In this document: positions 33,365 to 43,902 of the stretch, piece by piece
Position numbering within the stretch: the first letter of the stretch is position 1
Layout of the letters: the number at the start of each line of letters is the position of its first letter
NCBI RefSeq assembly: GCF_000956505.1
Contig: NZ_JYIX01000032.1
Coordinates: forward strand, 124,001-188,000
Source of the DNA: Microbacterium azadirachtae
GTDB taxonomy: Bacteria > Actinomycetota > Actinomycetes > Actinomycetales > Microbacteriaceae
Direction of reading: 5' to 3'
DNA length: 64,000 nt
Translations under genes and position numbers: made by a program
The notes under the pieces: model-generated
What the model saw: only the letters and a program-made list of their open reading frames with translations
Databases searched by the model: none
What the model was told of the DNA's origin: nothing

Positions 33365-33469
33365 TGCCGTGAGGGCGGATCGTCGTCCGGACGCGGATCG
33401 TCGACGCCCGCTCGGCTCGGCCGCGTGCGGTCCCGAGGAGCAGTACGTCTCGTCGTCACCACCCATTAG

Positions 33470-33486
33470 TTGTAGTCGAGCACAAA
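33470..33486. promoter_or_regulatory. 17-bp word, candidate ROK operator (site 1)
   Basis: TTGTAGTCGAGCACAAA lies upstream of the LacI/alpha-xylosidase module. It matches site 2 (46272) at 14 of 17 positions and shares TTGTAG..G...ACA.A with site 3 (45126), which overlaps the xylA -10. Confidence 0.5.
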
Positions 33487-33490
33487 AACG

Positions 33491-33519
33491 TTGCGCGCCA
33501 GGGTGCCCTGCGCATAGAG
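33491..33519 (+). promoter_or_regulatory. Promoter of the first lacI-type gene
   Basis: TTGCGC at 33491-33496 is followed after 17 nt by ATAGAG (33514-33519), a reasonable -35/-10 pair. The LacI palindrome at 33522-33539 covers the expected start of transcription. Confidence 0.45.
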
Positions 33520-33521
33520 TC

Positions 33522-33539
33522 TGTCGAAGCGCTTCAACA
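33522..33539. promoter_or_regulatory. LacI-type operator, module 1 (copy 1)
   Basis: TGTCGAAGCGCTTCAACA is an 18-bp near-palindrome with the CG centre typical of LacI-family sites. The same word occurs at 34692-34709 before the importer genes. Confidence 0.75.
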
Positions 33540-33580
33540 GTGCAGCGCTCCTGAACCGATCGACGAAGCCCGGAGAAGCG

Positions 33581-34597
33581 ATGATGGCGAAGATCCATGA
33601 GGTGGCGGAAGCCGCCGGCGTGTCGATCAGCACCGTCTCCTACGCGCTGAGCGGGAAGAGGTCGATCTCGCCTTCGACCCGCGACCGCGTCGAGCAGGCC
33701 GCGGCCCGCCTCGGCTACCAGCCGAATGCCGGCGCCAGGATGCTCGCCGGGCGCAGGACGAACATCTTCGCCCTCACGGAGCCGTTCCGCCCCGACACGC
33801 ACGCCCCCACGCACATGAGCTTCGTGCTGGCGACCTCGATCGCCGCGCGTCGATTCGACTACGACATCCTGCTGCTGACCGATGCCGAAGCCTCGGCGGG
33901 CATGCGAAGGGTCTCGGCGAGCGGACTCGTCGACGGGATCCTCGTCCTGGATGTGGCTCCGCGCGACGATCGTGTGGCGCTGGCGCGGTCGATCGAGGTG
34001 CCGACCGTCTTCATCGGCGTGCCGGAGGACGCCGAGGGGCTGGTCTGCGTCGATCTGGATTTCGAAGCGGCGTCTGCGCTCGCGATCGACAAGCTCGCCG
34101 ATGCGGGCCACGGCCGGGTCGGGTTCGTCGGACATTCGGAGGATGCCTACGAGCGGTCCAACTTTCCGCGGCGCGTGCGGCATGGACTCGAAGTCGCAGC
34201 CCAACGGCGCGGGATCGCACTGTCCGTCGTGTCGCCGCGCGAGGGGGAGGCCGGCCGCGGGGATCTTCGCGACGGTCTGCGCCGGCTCCTGCAGGACTCC
34301 GACGTGACGGCGATCGCGCTGCACTGCGACGACAGCGCCCACCGGCTCGTCCTCGCCGAGCTCGCGGCAGCCAGGCTCTCGGTGCCTGGCGACGTGTCGC
34401 TCGTCTCGATCGGCTCCACCTTCGACACCGGTTCGCTCTCGACGCCGATCGATCGGATCCCTCTGGACCCGCACGCCTCGTGCGAGCTTGCGGTCGAGCT
34501 CGCCGCACGCCTCGCAGACGGCGACACGGTCGAGGCCGGAGTGCGACTGCTCGCCCCGCAGTATCGCGACTCGGGCTCGGTCAGCCCTCCCCGATGA
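33581..34597 (+). CDS. LacI-family regulator of the alpha-xyloside module
   Basis: This encodes 338 residues from ATG 33581 (one codon before MAKIHEV), with GGAGAAG upstream. The N-terminal helix-turn-helix is KIHEVAEAAGVSISTVSYALSGKRSISPSTRDRV and the hinge AGARMLAGRRTN; the rest is a periplasmic-binding-protein-like sugar sensor. It likely represses its own gene and the importer/glycosidase operon at the two 18-bp palindromes. The inducer is probably a xyloglucan fragment such as isoprimeverose, judging by GH31 and GH1 downstream. Confidence 0.92.
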   Translation: MMAKIHEVAEAAGVSISTVSYALSGKRSISPSTRDRVEQAAARLGYQPNAGARMLAGRRTNIFALTEPFRPDTHAPTHMSFVLATSIAARRFDYDILLLTDAEASAGMRRVSASGLVDGILVLDVAPRDDRVALARSIEVPTVFIGVPEDAEGLVCVDLDFEAASALAIDKLADAGHGRVGFVGHSEDAYERSNFPRRVRHGLEVAAQRRGIALSVVSPREGEAGRGDLRDGLRRLLQDSDVTAIALHCDDSAHRLVLAELAAARLSVPGDVSLVSIGSTFDTGSLSTPIDRIPLDPHASCELAVELAARLADGDTVEAGVRLLAPQYRDSGSVSPPR

Positions 34598-34691
34598 CGC
34601 CGGGCCGGCACGGTCCGCATCAGGGCTGAACGCGCCGAAAGCCGGGGCCGCTCCCGCTTATCCGAAGCAGTACCCCTACCCGTTTCACCCA

Positions 34692-34709
34692 TGTCGAAAC
34701 GCTTCGACA
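34692..34709. promoter_or_regulatory. LacI-type operator, module 1 (copy 2)
   Basis: TGTCGAAACGCTTCGACA is an 18-bp near-palindrome 20 nt before the binding-protein ATG and differs from the copy at 33522 at two positions. Confidence 0.75.
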
Positions 34710-34729
34710 ACATTCACATGGAGGTAGCA

Positions 34730-36028
34730 ATGAAGCGCACCAGAATCGTCGCGGCCATGGTCGCGACCGCGGCCATCGCGGCCGCCCTCACCGGATGCTC
34801 CGGGAGCGGCGACAGTGCCGGAGGCGACGGCAAGACCCTGCGGCTGTGGCACTACGAGAATGCCGATGGCGCCATGGGCAAGGCCTGGAACGAGGCCATC
34901 AAGATCTTCGAGAAGGAGACCGGGGCGAAGGTCGAGTTCGAGGAGAAGAGCTTCGAGCAGATCCGCTCCACGGCCAGCCAGGTGCTCAACTCGGATCAGG
35001 CGCCCGACGTGCTCGAGTACAACAAGGGCAACGCCACGGCCGGCCTGCTCGCCAGCCAGGGACTGCTGGCTCCTCTCGATGATGCGGTGAAGAAGTACGG
35101 ATGGGACAAGAAGCTCGCCTCGAGCCTGCAGACCACGGCGAAGTACGACGACCGCGGCATCATGGGCTCCGGCAGCTGGTACGGCGTGCCGAACTACGGC
35201 GAGTACGTCGAGGTCTACTACAACAAGACCGCGTTCCAGGATGCGGGCGTGAAGGTGCCGACGACGCTCGCCGAGTTCGAAGCGGCGATGAAGACCTTCG
35301 CCGACAAGGGACAGACGCCGCTCTCCGAGTCGGCGGCGGAGTATCCGCTGGGCCAGCTCTGGTACCAGCTCGCGCTGAGTAAGGCCGACCGCTCGTTCAT
35401 CGACGACTACCAGCTCTACAAGGGCAAGGTCGACTGGAACGGCGAGCCGCTGACCTACGCCACCCAGACGATCGCGGACTGGACGTCGAAGGGGTACATC
35501 TCCAAGGACGCGAGCGGCATCAAGGCGGAGGACGCCGGCGTCTCGTTCATCAACGGGCAGTCGCCGATGTTCTACTCCGGCAGCTGGTGGTACGGGCGCT
35601 TCATGACGGAGATCAAGGGCTTCGAGTGGGGGACGTTCCTGTTCCCGGGGACGGACCTCACGCCGGGGTCGGCGGGCAACATGTGGGTGGTCCCCGAGCA
35701 TGCGAAGAACAAGGAGCTCGCCGAGAAGTTCATCGACATCACGATGCGCCCCGAGATCCAGGCGATTCTCGGCAACAACGGCGGAGTGCCGGTCGCGGCG
35801 GATGTGTCGGCCATCACCGATGCGAAGTCGAAGGAGCTCATCGAGAACTTCAACAGCGTCACCTCTCGCGATGGCATCGCCTTCTACCCCGACTGGCCCA
35901 CGCCGACGTTCTACGACCAGCTGAACGCCGGACTGCAGGAGCTCATCAACGGCACCAAGAGCCCTGCCGAGGTCCGCAAGCAGCTCGGTGACCAGTACGC
36001 CGCCGGAGTCAAGGACATCGTCGGCTGA
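34730..36028 (+). CDS. ABC importer sugar-binding lipoprotein, module 1
   Basis: From ATG 34730 (GGAGG at good spacing) this encodes 432 residues; a further upstream ATG lies in the operator and is not used. A lipoprotein signal ends in LTGC (Cys21). The mature protein is a CUT1-type solute-binding protein (LRLWHYENADGAMGKAWNEAIKIFEKETGAKV, QAPDVLEYNKG, GVPNYGEYVEVYYNK). It captures a di- or oligosaccharide outside the membrane and hands it to the two permeases. Ligand inferred: alpha-xylosylated glucose oligomers, from the GH31/GH1 context. Confidence 0.92.
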   Translation: MKRTRIVAAMVATAAIAAALTGCSGSGDSAGGDGKTLRLWHYENADGAMGKAWNEAIKIFEKETGAKVEFEEKSFEQIRSTASQVLNSDQAPDVLEYNKGNATAGLLASQGLLAPLDDAVKKYGWDKKLASSLQTTAKYDDRGIMGSGSWYGVPNYGEYVEVYYNKTAFQDAGVKVPTTLAEFEAAMKTFADKGQTPLSESAAEYPLGQLWYQLALSKADRSFIDDYQLYKGKVDWNGEPLTYATQTIADWTSKGYISKDASGIKAEDAGVSFINGQSPMFYSGSWWYGRFMTEIKGFEWGTFLFPGTDLTPGSAGNMWVVPEHAKNKELAEKFIDITMRPEIQAILGNNGGVPVAADVSAITDAKSKELIENFNSVTSRDGIAFYPDWPTPTFYDQLNAGLQELINGTKSPAEVRKQLGDQYAAGVKDIVG

Positions 36029-36033
36029 GCGAC

Positions 36034-36065
36034 TTCAGGGGGCGCGCGGTGTCGCGCCCCCTGAA
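36034..36065. terminator. Intercistronic hairpin after the binding-protein gene
   Basis: TTCAGGGGGCGCG (36034-36046) and CGCGCCCCCTGAA (36053-36065) form a perfect 13-bp stem with a 6-nt loop between binding protein and permease genes. It probably stabilises or partly terminates the message so that more binding protein than permease is made. Confidence 0.75.
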
Positions 36066-36101
36066 CCGCTCCGATCGACGATTCCGTGAAAGGACGACGG
36101 C

Positions 36102-37025
36102 ATGGCCGACTCACGAAGCCTGATCCCGGGTTCGCGCCCGCGCGCGTTCTGGCCCTATCTCCTGCCGGGGCTGATCCTCCTGATGGTGATCATCGTGCTC
36201 CCGCTGGCATGGAACGTCTATCTGACGTTCACGAAGTACCGCGGGATCCGACCGCCGCAATGGATCGGACTCGGGAACTGGCAGAAGCTGTTCGGCGACG
36301 AGGTGTTCTGGACCTCGTTCGGCAACTCCATCGCGATGATCCTCGCGATGGTCGTCGTGCCGACCCTTCTCGGCCTGCTGCTGGCGGCCATGCTTTTCGA
36401 CCTCGTCGGCAAGAAGTTCGGCGGGAGGGTGGCCAGCTTCCTGCGCGCCACCTACTACCTGCCGCAGATCCTCCCGGCCGTGATCGCGGCGATCGTGATC
36501 GGCTGGATCCTGCGCCCGAAGAACGGCGCCCTGAACCAGGTGCTCGAATCCATCGGACTCGGTGGATTGCAGCACAACTGGCTGGGCAGCCCCGACACCG
36601 CGCTCGCCAGCATCATGGTGATCATGGTCTGGGTGCAGCTGGGCTACCCGGTCGTGATCTTCATGGCAGCGCTGCAGCGGGTCGATCCCGAGCTTTACGA
36701 GGCGGCGGAGCTGGACGGAGCCGGCTGGTTCCAGCGGTTCCGCGCGATCACGGTCAGCATCATCCGTCCGGAGATCTTCGTCGTCACCCTGACCTGCACG
36801 ATCGCGGCGCTGAAGGTCTTCGGTCCTGTCTACGCGCTCACGCGCGGCGGCCCAGGAACCTCGACGATCGTTCCCGCCTACTACGCATACAGCGAGTTCT
36901 TCCAGTCGCAGCAGGTCGGCTACGGTGCGACGATCGCGACCGCCCTCACCGTGGTCATCGCCGTCGTCAGCGTGGTGTTCATCCTCGTGCAGAACCGCAT
37001 GGAGACGAAGGAGGAGCAGCGATGA
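36102..37025 (+). CDS. ABC sugar importer permease 1, module 1
   Basis: This encodes 307 residues with six predicted helices. It carries the EAA loop YEAAELDGAGWFQRFRAITVSIIRP, the contact site for the ATPase, and is of the MalF/UgpA (CUT1) type. The N-terminus (MADSRSLIPGSRPRAFWPYLLPG) is short. The stop overlaps the second permease start (ATGA). ATG 36102 has GAAAGGACGACGGC upstream. No ATPase gene is present in the operon, so an MsiK-like ATPase is probably shared. Confidence 0.94.
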   Translation: MADSRSLIPGSRPRAFWPYLLPGLILLMVIIVLPLAWNVYLTFTKYRGIRPPQWIGLGNWQKLFGDEVFWTSFGNSIAMILAMVVVPTLLGLLLAAMLFDLVGKKFGGRVASFLRATYYLPQILPAVIAAIVIGWILRPKNGALNQVLESIGLGGLQHNWLGSPDTALASIMVIMVWVQLGYPVVIFMAALQRVDPELYEAAELDGAGWFQRFRAITVSIIRPEIFVVTLTCTIAALKVFGPVYALTRGGPGTSTIVPAYYAYSEFFQSQQVGYGATIATALTVVIAVVSVVFILVQNRMETKEEQR

Positions 37026-37864
37026 GCCGTCGTGGTCCGAACCGCCGCCGGTTCTCCGACTGGATCGTTCTCGCGATCGCCGTGGGGCTGGGCCTGCTCA
37101 TCGCGGTGCCGCTGCTGCTGATCCTGATCAACTCGTTCAAATCGCCGGGGGACTACAACAGCTCCGGCCCGCTGGCGCTGCCCACGGGGCTCTACTTCGA
37201 CGGCATCGTCGCGTTCTGGGAGCGCGTCGACTTCCCTCTCAAGCTCTGGAACAGCTTCTTCATCTCGGGCATGGTCGCCGTCCTCGCCGTCGGCCTGTCG
37301 ATGCTCAACGCGTTCGCTCTCGGCATCGGCCGCGTCAAGGGCCGACTGTGGATCGTGGTTCTGATCCTGCTGGCCAACATGCTGCCGCAGGAGGTGCTGC
37401 TGTACCCGCTGTACTTCCTCTTCAAGCAGGTCGGCTTGTACGACAACCCATGGTCGGTGATCATCACCTTCACGGTCATCCAGTCGGCCTTCGGCACCTA
37501 CCTGCTGTCCTCGGTGTACGGCACCTTCCCGAAGGAGGTGCTCGAGGCCGCAGCCCTGGACGGCGCCGGACGCTGGCAGATCCTCTGGCGCGTCGTCTTC
37601 CCGATCTCGCGCCCGACGCTGTCGGTGCTGCTGATCTTCTTCTTCATCTGGACGTGGAACGAATTCCTCATCCCGCTGACCTTCCTCGTGTCGAACGCCA
37701 ATCAGACGGTGCCCGTCGCGATCACGGCGCTGCAGGGCGACCGGCTCATGGACGTCACCACCACGAGCGCCTCCGCGCTGCTCGGGCTGCTGCCGACCCT
37801 GGTCTTCTTCCTCATCTTCCAACGCACCCTCACTCGGGGCATCACGGCAGGAGCGGTCAAGTAA
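37022..37864 (+). CDS. ABC sugar importer permease 2, module 1
   Basis: This encodes 280 residues with six helices and the EAA motif LEAAALDGAGRWQILWRVVFPISRP, MalG/UgpE type. It starts in the ATGA overlap at 37022 and its TAA overlaps the GH31 ATG, so it is firmly in the operon. It pairs with the permease directly upstream. Confidence 0.94.
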   Translation: MSRRGPNRRRFSDWIVLAIAVGLGLLIAVPLLLILINSFKSPGDYNSSGPLALPTGLYFDGIVAFWERVDFPLKLWNSFFISGMVAVLAVGLSMLNAFALGIGRVKGRLWIVVLILLANMLPQEVLLYPLYFLFKQVGLYDNPWSVIITFTVIQSAFGTYLLSSVYGTFPKEVLEAAALDGAGRWQILWRVVFPISRPTLSVLLIFFFIWTWNEFLIPLTFLVSNANQTVPVAITALQGDRLMDVTTTSASALLGLLPTLVFFLIFQRTLTRGITAGAVK

Positions 37865-39989
37865 TGAAGTTCACCGATGGGTTCTGGCAGCTGCGTCCGG
37901 GCGTGGACGCGCAGTACGCGCAGGAGGCGAGAGAGCTCGCGGTCGAGGACGGCGAGCTGAAGGTCTGGGCTCCGACGCGGGTCATCGGCACGCGCGGCGA
38001 CACCCTGAACAGGCCGTTGCTGACCGTCTCGCTCGCCAGCCCCGCCGAGGGCGTGATCCGAGTCCGCATCGAGCATCACACCGGGGACGGCACGACTGGG
38101 CGCCGGTTCCCGCTGCCCGATGCCGACGGCCCCGTCGGTCGGGTCGGTATCGACGAGTTCGGAGGCTTCGTCGACGCGGGGAGCCTCCGAGCCCGGGTCG
38201 CGCCCGGGGCGCCATGGCACCTCTCTTTCGAGCACGACGGGGGGATCTACACAGCCAGCGGCGACAAGTCGATCGGCTACATGTCACTGTCATCCGGGGC
38301 CGCCGTGGCCGCGGAACCGGTCGGCGCGGACGGCGTCACGGGCACGGGACTCGCGGAGGCCCCGTCCTATCTCCACGCCCAGCTCTCCCTCGATGTGGGG
38401 GAGCTGATCTACGGACTCGGTGAGAGATTCGGCCCGCTGGTCAAGAACGGTCAGACCGTCGACATCTGGAACTCCGATGGCGGCACCTCCAGCGAGCAGG
38501 CCTACAAGAGCATCCCGTTCTACCTGTCCAACCGCGGCTACGGCGTGCTGGTGAACGATGCGGGGCACGTGTCGTTCGAAGTCGGCTCGGAGGCGGTCGA
38601 GCAGGTGCAGTTCTCGGTCTCCGGCGAAGCCCTCGAGTTCTTCGTCATCGCGGGTCCCACGCCCGCGGAGGTGATCGACCGGTACACGCGCCTGACCGGC
38701 AGGCCCGCTCGGGTCCCGGACTGGTCCTACGGGCTGTGGCTCTCGACCAGCTTCACGACGGACTACGACGAGGAGACGGTGACGTCGTTCATCGACGGGA
38801 TGGCCGAACGCGGCATCCCGCTGGAGGTGTTCCATTTCGATTGCTTCTGGATGCGGGAGTTCCGCTGGACGGACTTCGAATGGGATCCCGCCGTGTTCCC
38901 GGATCCCGAAGGCATGCTCGCCCGCCTCCATGAGCGGGGCATTGCGGTGAGCGCCTGGATCAATCCCTACATCGCGCAGCATTCGCGCCTGTTCCGCGAG
39001 GGCACGGAACACGGCTACCTGGTGCGTCGCGCCGACGGCTCGTTGTTCCAGTGGGATCGCTGGCAGGCCGGTATGGCCCTCGTGGACTTCACCAACCCGG
39101 AGGCGACCGCCTGGTTCCAGGGCTACGTCCGGGGCCTGCTGCAGCAAGGCGTCGATGCGATCAAGACGGACTTCGGCGAGCGGATCCCGTTGGGGCTGTC
39201 CTGGCATGACGGCAGCGATCCCGAGGCCATGCACCACCGCTACACCGACCTGTACAACCGCGCCGTCTTCGAGGTCCTGCAGCAGGAGCGCGGCGAAGGC
39301 GAGGCGGTGCTCTTCGCGCGCTCCGCGACGGTCGGCGGCCAGAGCATGCCCGTCCACTGGGGCGGTGACAGCTCTTCATCGTTCGTATCGATGGCCGAAT
39401 CCCTGCGCGGCGGTCTCTCGCTGTCGTTGAGCGGCTTCGGGTACTGGAGCCATGACATCGGGGGATTCGAAGGATCGCCGGATCCGGCCGTGTTCAAACG
39501 GTGGCTCGCGTTCGGCCTGCTCTCGAGCCATTCCCGTCTGCATGGCTCCACGAGCTACCGCGTGCCGTGGGCGTTCGACACGGGCGACGAGGCGCCAGGG
39601 CAGAGCGCCGTCGACGTCGCGAGGACGTTCGGCATCCTCAAGCGATCGCTGCGTCCGTACCTCGTCGCCGCAGGGGAGGAGGCGCACCGCACGGGGCGGC
39701 CCGTGATGAGGCCCATGGTGCTGGAGTTCCCGCATGATCCGGCGACGGCGCATCTGGACCGTCAGTACATGCTCGGCCCGGATCTGCTGGTCGCGCCGGT
39801 CTTCTCGGCCTCCGGCGAGGTCTCGTACTATCTGCCGGAAGGGCGATGGACGAACTGGTTCACGCGCGCGGAGGTCGACGGCGGCGGGTGGCGAACGGAG
39901 ATCCACGGCTTCGACACCGTTCCGCTCTGGATCCGGGAGGGCGCCGAGATCCGGATGGAAGCCGCACCGACGTCGAGGGGGCATCAGGC

Positions 39990-39993
<4 letters not shown>
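37864..39993 (+). CDS. GH31 alpha-xylosidase (YicI/XylS type)
   Basis: This encodes 709 residues, matching the length of YicI-type alpha-xylosidases. Nucleophile Asp436 is in [11 protein letters not shown] and acid/base Asp502 in [11 protein letters not shown]; the preceding HFDCFWM and [10 protein letters not shown] loops are those of xyloside-active members. It removes alpha-1,6-linked xylose from the non-reducing end of xyloglucan oligosaccharides or isoprimeverose. There is no signal peptide, so it works in the cytoplasm. It begins on the permease stop (TAATG) and ends in an ATGA overlap with the GH1 gene. Confidence 0.93.
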
Positions 39994-41429
<1,436 letters not shown>

Positions 41430-41451
41430 ATCCGCGGGGGCACCCGGACCT

Positions 41452-41482
41452 TCTGATCGGAAAGGAGGGCTTCCCGATCAGA
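41452..41482. terminator. Bidirectional terminator between modules 1 and 2
   Basis: TCTGATCGGAA (41452-41462) pairs with TTCCCGATCAGA (41471-41482), with one bulged base and an 8-nt loop. It overlaps the last codons of the converging esterase gene. Confidence 0.65.
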
Positions 41483-42443
41483 GGCGCTCGGCCAGCCACG
41501 CCGCCTGGCGCAGCCAGTGCGAGAACCCTCCGCCCTCGTGCCCGTTGAACTCGTAGACCTCGATCGAGGCGTCCTCCGTCGCAAGGCTGTTGTAGGCGGC
41601 GAAGACGCTCGACGGCAGCACGATGTCGTCCATGAGCCCGACGGAGAACAGCGCGGGTCGTGTGATCCGACGTGCGAAGTTGACCCCGTCGAAGTACGAC
41701 AGCGTATGGAAGACCTGGTCGACGCGATCGCGGTGCACCGAGAGGTAGCGCTCGATCTCGCGGAACGGGTTCTCGGGAGTGAGCGCGACCGACCGACGGA
41801 AGTGGCACAGGAATGGCACGTCGGGCATGGCTGCGGCGATGCCCGGGTGCAGGGCGGCGGCCGCGATGCTGATTCCGCCGCCCTGGCTGCCGCCCGTCAC
41901 GCCGATTCGCGACGAGTCCGCGTACGGGAGGGCGCGCACGGCGTCGACGAGCAGGACCGCGTCGGTGAAGACCCGCCGGTAGTAGTAGTCCTCGCGACGC
42001 GAGATGCCGCGTGTCATGTATCCGGGAGTCGCGCTGTCGGACCCGTGCGGATCCGGGGTGTCCCCACCGGTGCCCCAGCCTGCGCCCTGTCCGCGGGTGT
42101 CCATGAGCACGTGGACGTAGCCCGAGGCGGCCCAGCGCAGCCGCTCGCCGGGCGTGCCGCGGCCTCCGCCGTAGCCGATGTACTCGATGACGACGGGGAG
42201 GCGTCCCGAACGGCGTGGACGCGTGATCCAGCCCCGGATCCGTTCTCCGCCGAACCCGGAGAAGAGGAGGTCCTCGACGATGAGCTCGCCGATCGGCGTT
42301 GCCGCGGCCGAGAACTCAGGGGCGGCGGCGAGGGCACGGGACTCGGCGAGAGTCCCCCGCCAGAACGCATCGAAGTCGGCGGGCTCGGCGACATCAGGGC
42401 GGAAGGCGCGGAGCTCCGCGAGAGGGAGATCGGTCAGCGGCAT
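41478..42443 (-). CDS. CE7 acetylxylan esterase / cephalosporin-C deacetylase
   Basis: This encodes 321 residues. The carbohydrate esterase family 7 pattern is clear: RGQGAGWGTGGDTPD, the nucleophile in VTGGSQGGGISIAAAAL, Asp in VGLMDDIVLPSS and His in FNGHEGGG. These esterases remove O-acetyl groups from short xylo-oligosaccharides inside the cell. It lies 5 nt from the xylB stop and ends the xylA-xylB-esterase operon, so deacetylation and xylose metabolism are expressed together. Confidence 0.93.
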   Translation of the reverse strand: MPLTDLPLAELRAFRPDVAEPADFDAFWRGTLAESRALAAAPEFSAAATPIGELIVEDLLFSGFGGERIRGWITRPRRSGRLPVVIEYIGYGGGRGTPGERLRWAASGYVHVLMDTRGQGAGWGTGGDTPDPHGSDSATPGYMTRGISRREDYYYRRVFTDAVLLVDAVRALPYADSSRIGVTGGSQGGGISIAAAALHPGIAAAMPDVPFLCHFRRSVALTPENPFREIERYLSVHRDRVDQVFHTLSYFDGVNFARRITRPALFSVGLMDDIVLPSSVFAAYNSLATEDASIEVYEFNGHEGGGFSHWLRQAAWLAERL

Positions 42444-42448
42444 GTCCG

Positions 42449-43777
42449 TCAGCCCCGTATGTGATCGGCGCGCCGCGCGGCGATGACGGACGCGGCCTGA
42501 CGGGCGGCGCCGAGGGCGACGTACTCGCCGGGATCGGGGACCACGACGGGTATGCCGAGGATCTCCGGTGCGATCCGGCGGACCGCCTCGGACTGCGCGC
42601 CGCCGCCGATGAGCAGGGCGCGATCGAGGGGGACGCCGAGGCCGCGGAGGGCGTCGAGGCCCGCACCGAGGCCGCGCAGCATGCCCTCGACGGCGGCGCG
42701 AGCGAGGTTCGGCCGTGTCGTCGACGCGAGCGTCATGCCGGTCAGCGTCGCGGTGGCATCCGGGAGGTTCGGGGTGCGCTCGCCCTCGAAGTACGGCAGC
42801 AGCGTCAGGCCGCCCGCGCCCGGGGCGGCCGAGAGGGCGAGGTCGCTGAGCTCATCATGCGAGATGCCGAGGAGGGCGGCGGCGGTGTCGAGCACGCGGG
42901 CGGCGTTGAGTGTGGCGACGAGGGGGAGGAAGTGGCCCGTCGCATCGGCGAATCCGGCCACGGTGCCGGAGGGATCCACGATCGGATCCCGGCTGATCGC
43001 GCAGACCGTGCCCGACGTTCCGATCGACACGACGACGTCTCCCGGCTCGGCGCCCAGACCGAGCGCCGCCGCCGCGTTGTCCCCGGCACCAGGGGCGACG
43101 CGACGCCCGGCAGGATCCTCGACCGACTCGGTCGGCCCGAGCACGCGCGGCAGGATCGCATCCTGCCCGAGTGCGGAGATCAGCAGCTCGCGGTCGTAGG
43201 ATCCGGCGGCCGGACTCCAGTAGCCGGTGCCGCTCGCGTCGGACCGATCGGTGATGAGCTCGTCGAGGACCGGGCCGAGCGGCGATTCGCTCTCGGGCCC
43301 GTAGCCGCGCAGGCGCCACGTCAGCCAGTCGTGCGGGAGCGCGACCGCTGCCACGCGCACGGCGTTGTCCGGCTCCGCGTCGCGCAGCCAGCGCAGCTTG
43401 GTGATGGTGAACGAGGCGACAGGGACGAGACCGGTGCGGGTGGCGAGCGCGCTCGCGCCGAACTCCGCGATCAGCTCGGTCGCCGCGTGCGCGGACCGTG
43501 TGTCGTTCCACAGCAGAGCGTCGCGGATGACGGATCCGTTCGCGTCGAGCGCGACCATGCCGTGCTGCTGGCCGCCGATCGACCATGCAGCGATGTCGTC
43601 GATCCCGCCCGCATCGGCGATGGCCTCGTTCAGCGCCTGCCACCACATCTCGGGGTCGACGGCTGTGCCGTCCGGATGCGCGGCGCGTCCGGTGCGGACG
43701 ACGGATCCGGTCACGGCGTCGACGATGACGACCTTGCACGACTGCGTGGACGAGTCCACACCCATCACCAGGGGCAT
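42449..43777 (-). CDS. xylB: Xylulokinase
   Basis: From ATG 43777 this encodes 442 residues, slightly shorter than the enteric enzyme. It is a FGGY-family kinase with the N-terminal [16 protein letters not shown] phosphate loop, [15 protein letters not shown], catalytic Asp233 in [11 protein letters not shown], and the C-terminal [15 protein letters not shown]. It phosphorylates D-xylulose to D-xylulose 5-phosphate for the pentose phosphate pathway. It follows xylA in the same operon after a 125-nt gap that holds a palindromic repeat element. Confidence 0.96.
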   Translation of the reverse strand: MPLVMGVDSSTQSCKVVIVDAVTGSVVRTGRAAHPDGTAVDPEMWWQALNEAIADAGGIDDIAAWSIGGQQHGMVALDANGSVIRDALLWNDTRSAHAATELIAEFGASALATRTGLVPVASFTITKLRWLRDAEPDNAVRVAAVALPHDWLTWRLRGYGPESESPLGPVLDELITDRSDASGTGYWSPAAGSYDRELLISALGQDAILPRVLGPTESVEDPAGRRVAPGAGDNAAAALGLGAEPGDVVVSIGTSGTVCAISRDPIVDPSGTVAGFADATGHFLPLVATLNAARVLDTAAALLGISHDELSDLALSAAPGAGGLTLLPYFEGERTPNLPDATATLTGMTLASTTRPNLARAAVEGMLRGLGAGLDALRGLGVPLDRALLIGGGAQSEAVRRIAPEILGIPVVVPDPGEYVALGAARQAASVIAARRADHIRG

Positions 43778-43810
43778 GTGGGTCTTCCTCTCCGTTCGGT
43801 GTGATGCGCC

Positions 43811-43886
43811 GAGGCCCCTCTCCCGCGTCGAGGCCCCCTCCGAGCAGCGCGGCTGAGAGGGGGCCTCGACGCTCAGAGGGGGCGTC
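43811..43886. repeat. Paired-word element, word GAGGCCCCCTC (type C), between xylA and xylB
   Basis: Words GAGGCCCCTC (43811) and GAGGCCCCCTC (43830) lie 19 bp apart; the inverted words GAGGGGGCCTC (43857) and GAGGGGGCGTC (43876) are also 19 bp apart. It is inside the operon, in the RNA as a strong branched hairpin, and may set the xylA:xylB ratio. Confidence 0.75.
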
Positions 43887-43902
43887 GGCGGCGGGATTGT
43901 GG

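Noticed and set aside
36925..37863. Upstream extension of the GH31 frame through both permease genes
   Set aside because: The frame is open only by composition; the GH31 protein starts at ATG 37864 on the permease stop codon.
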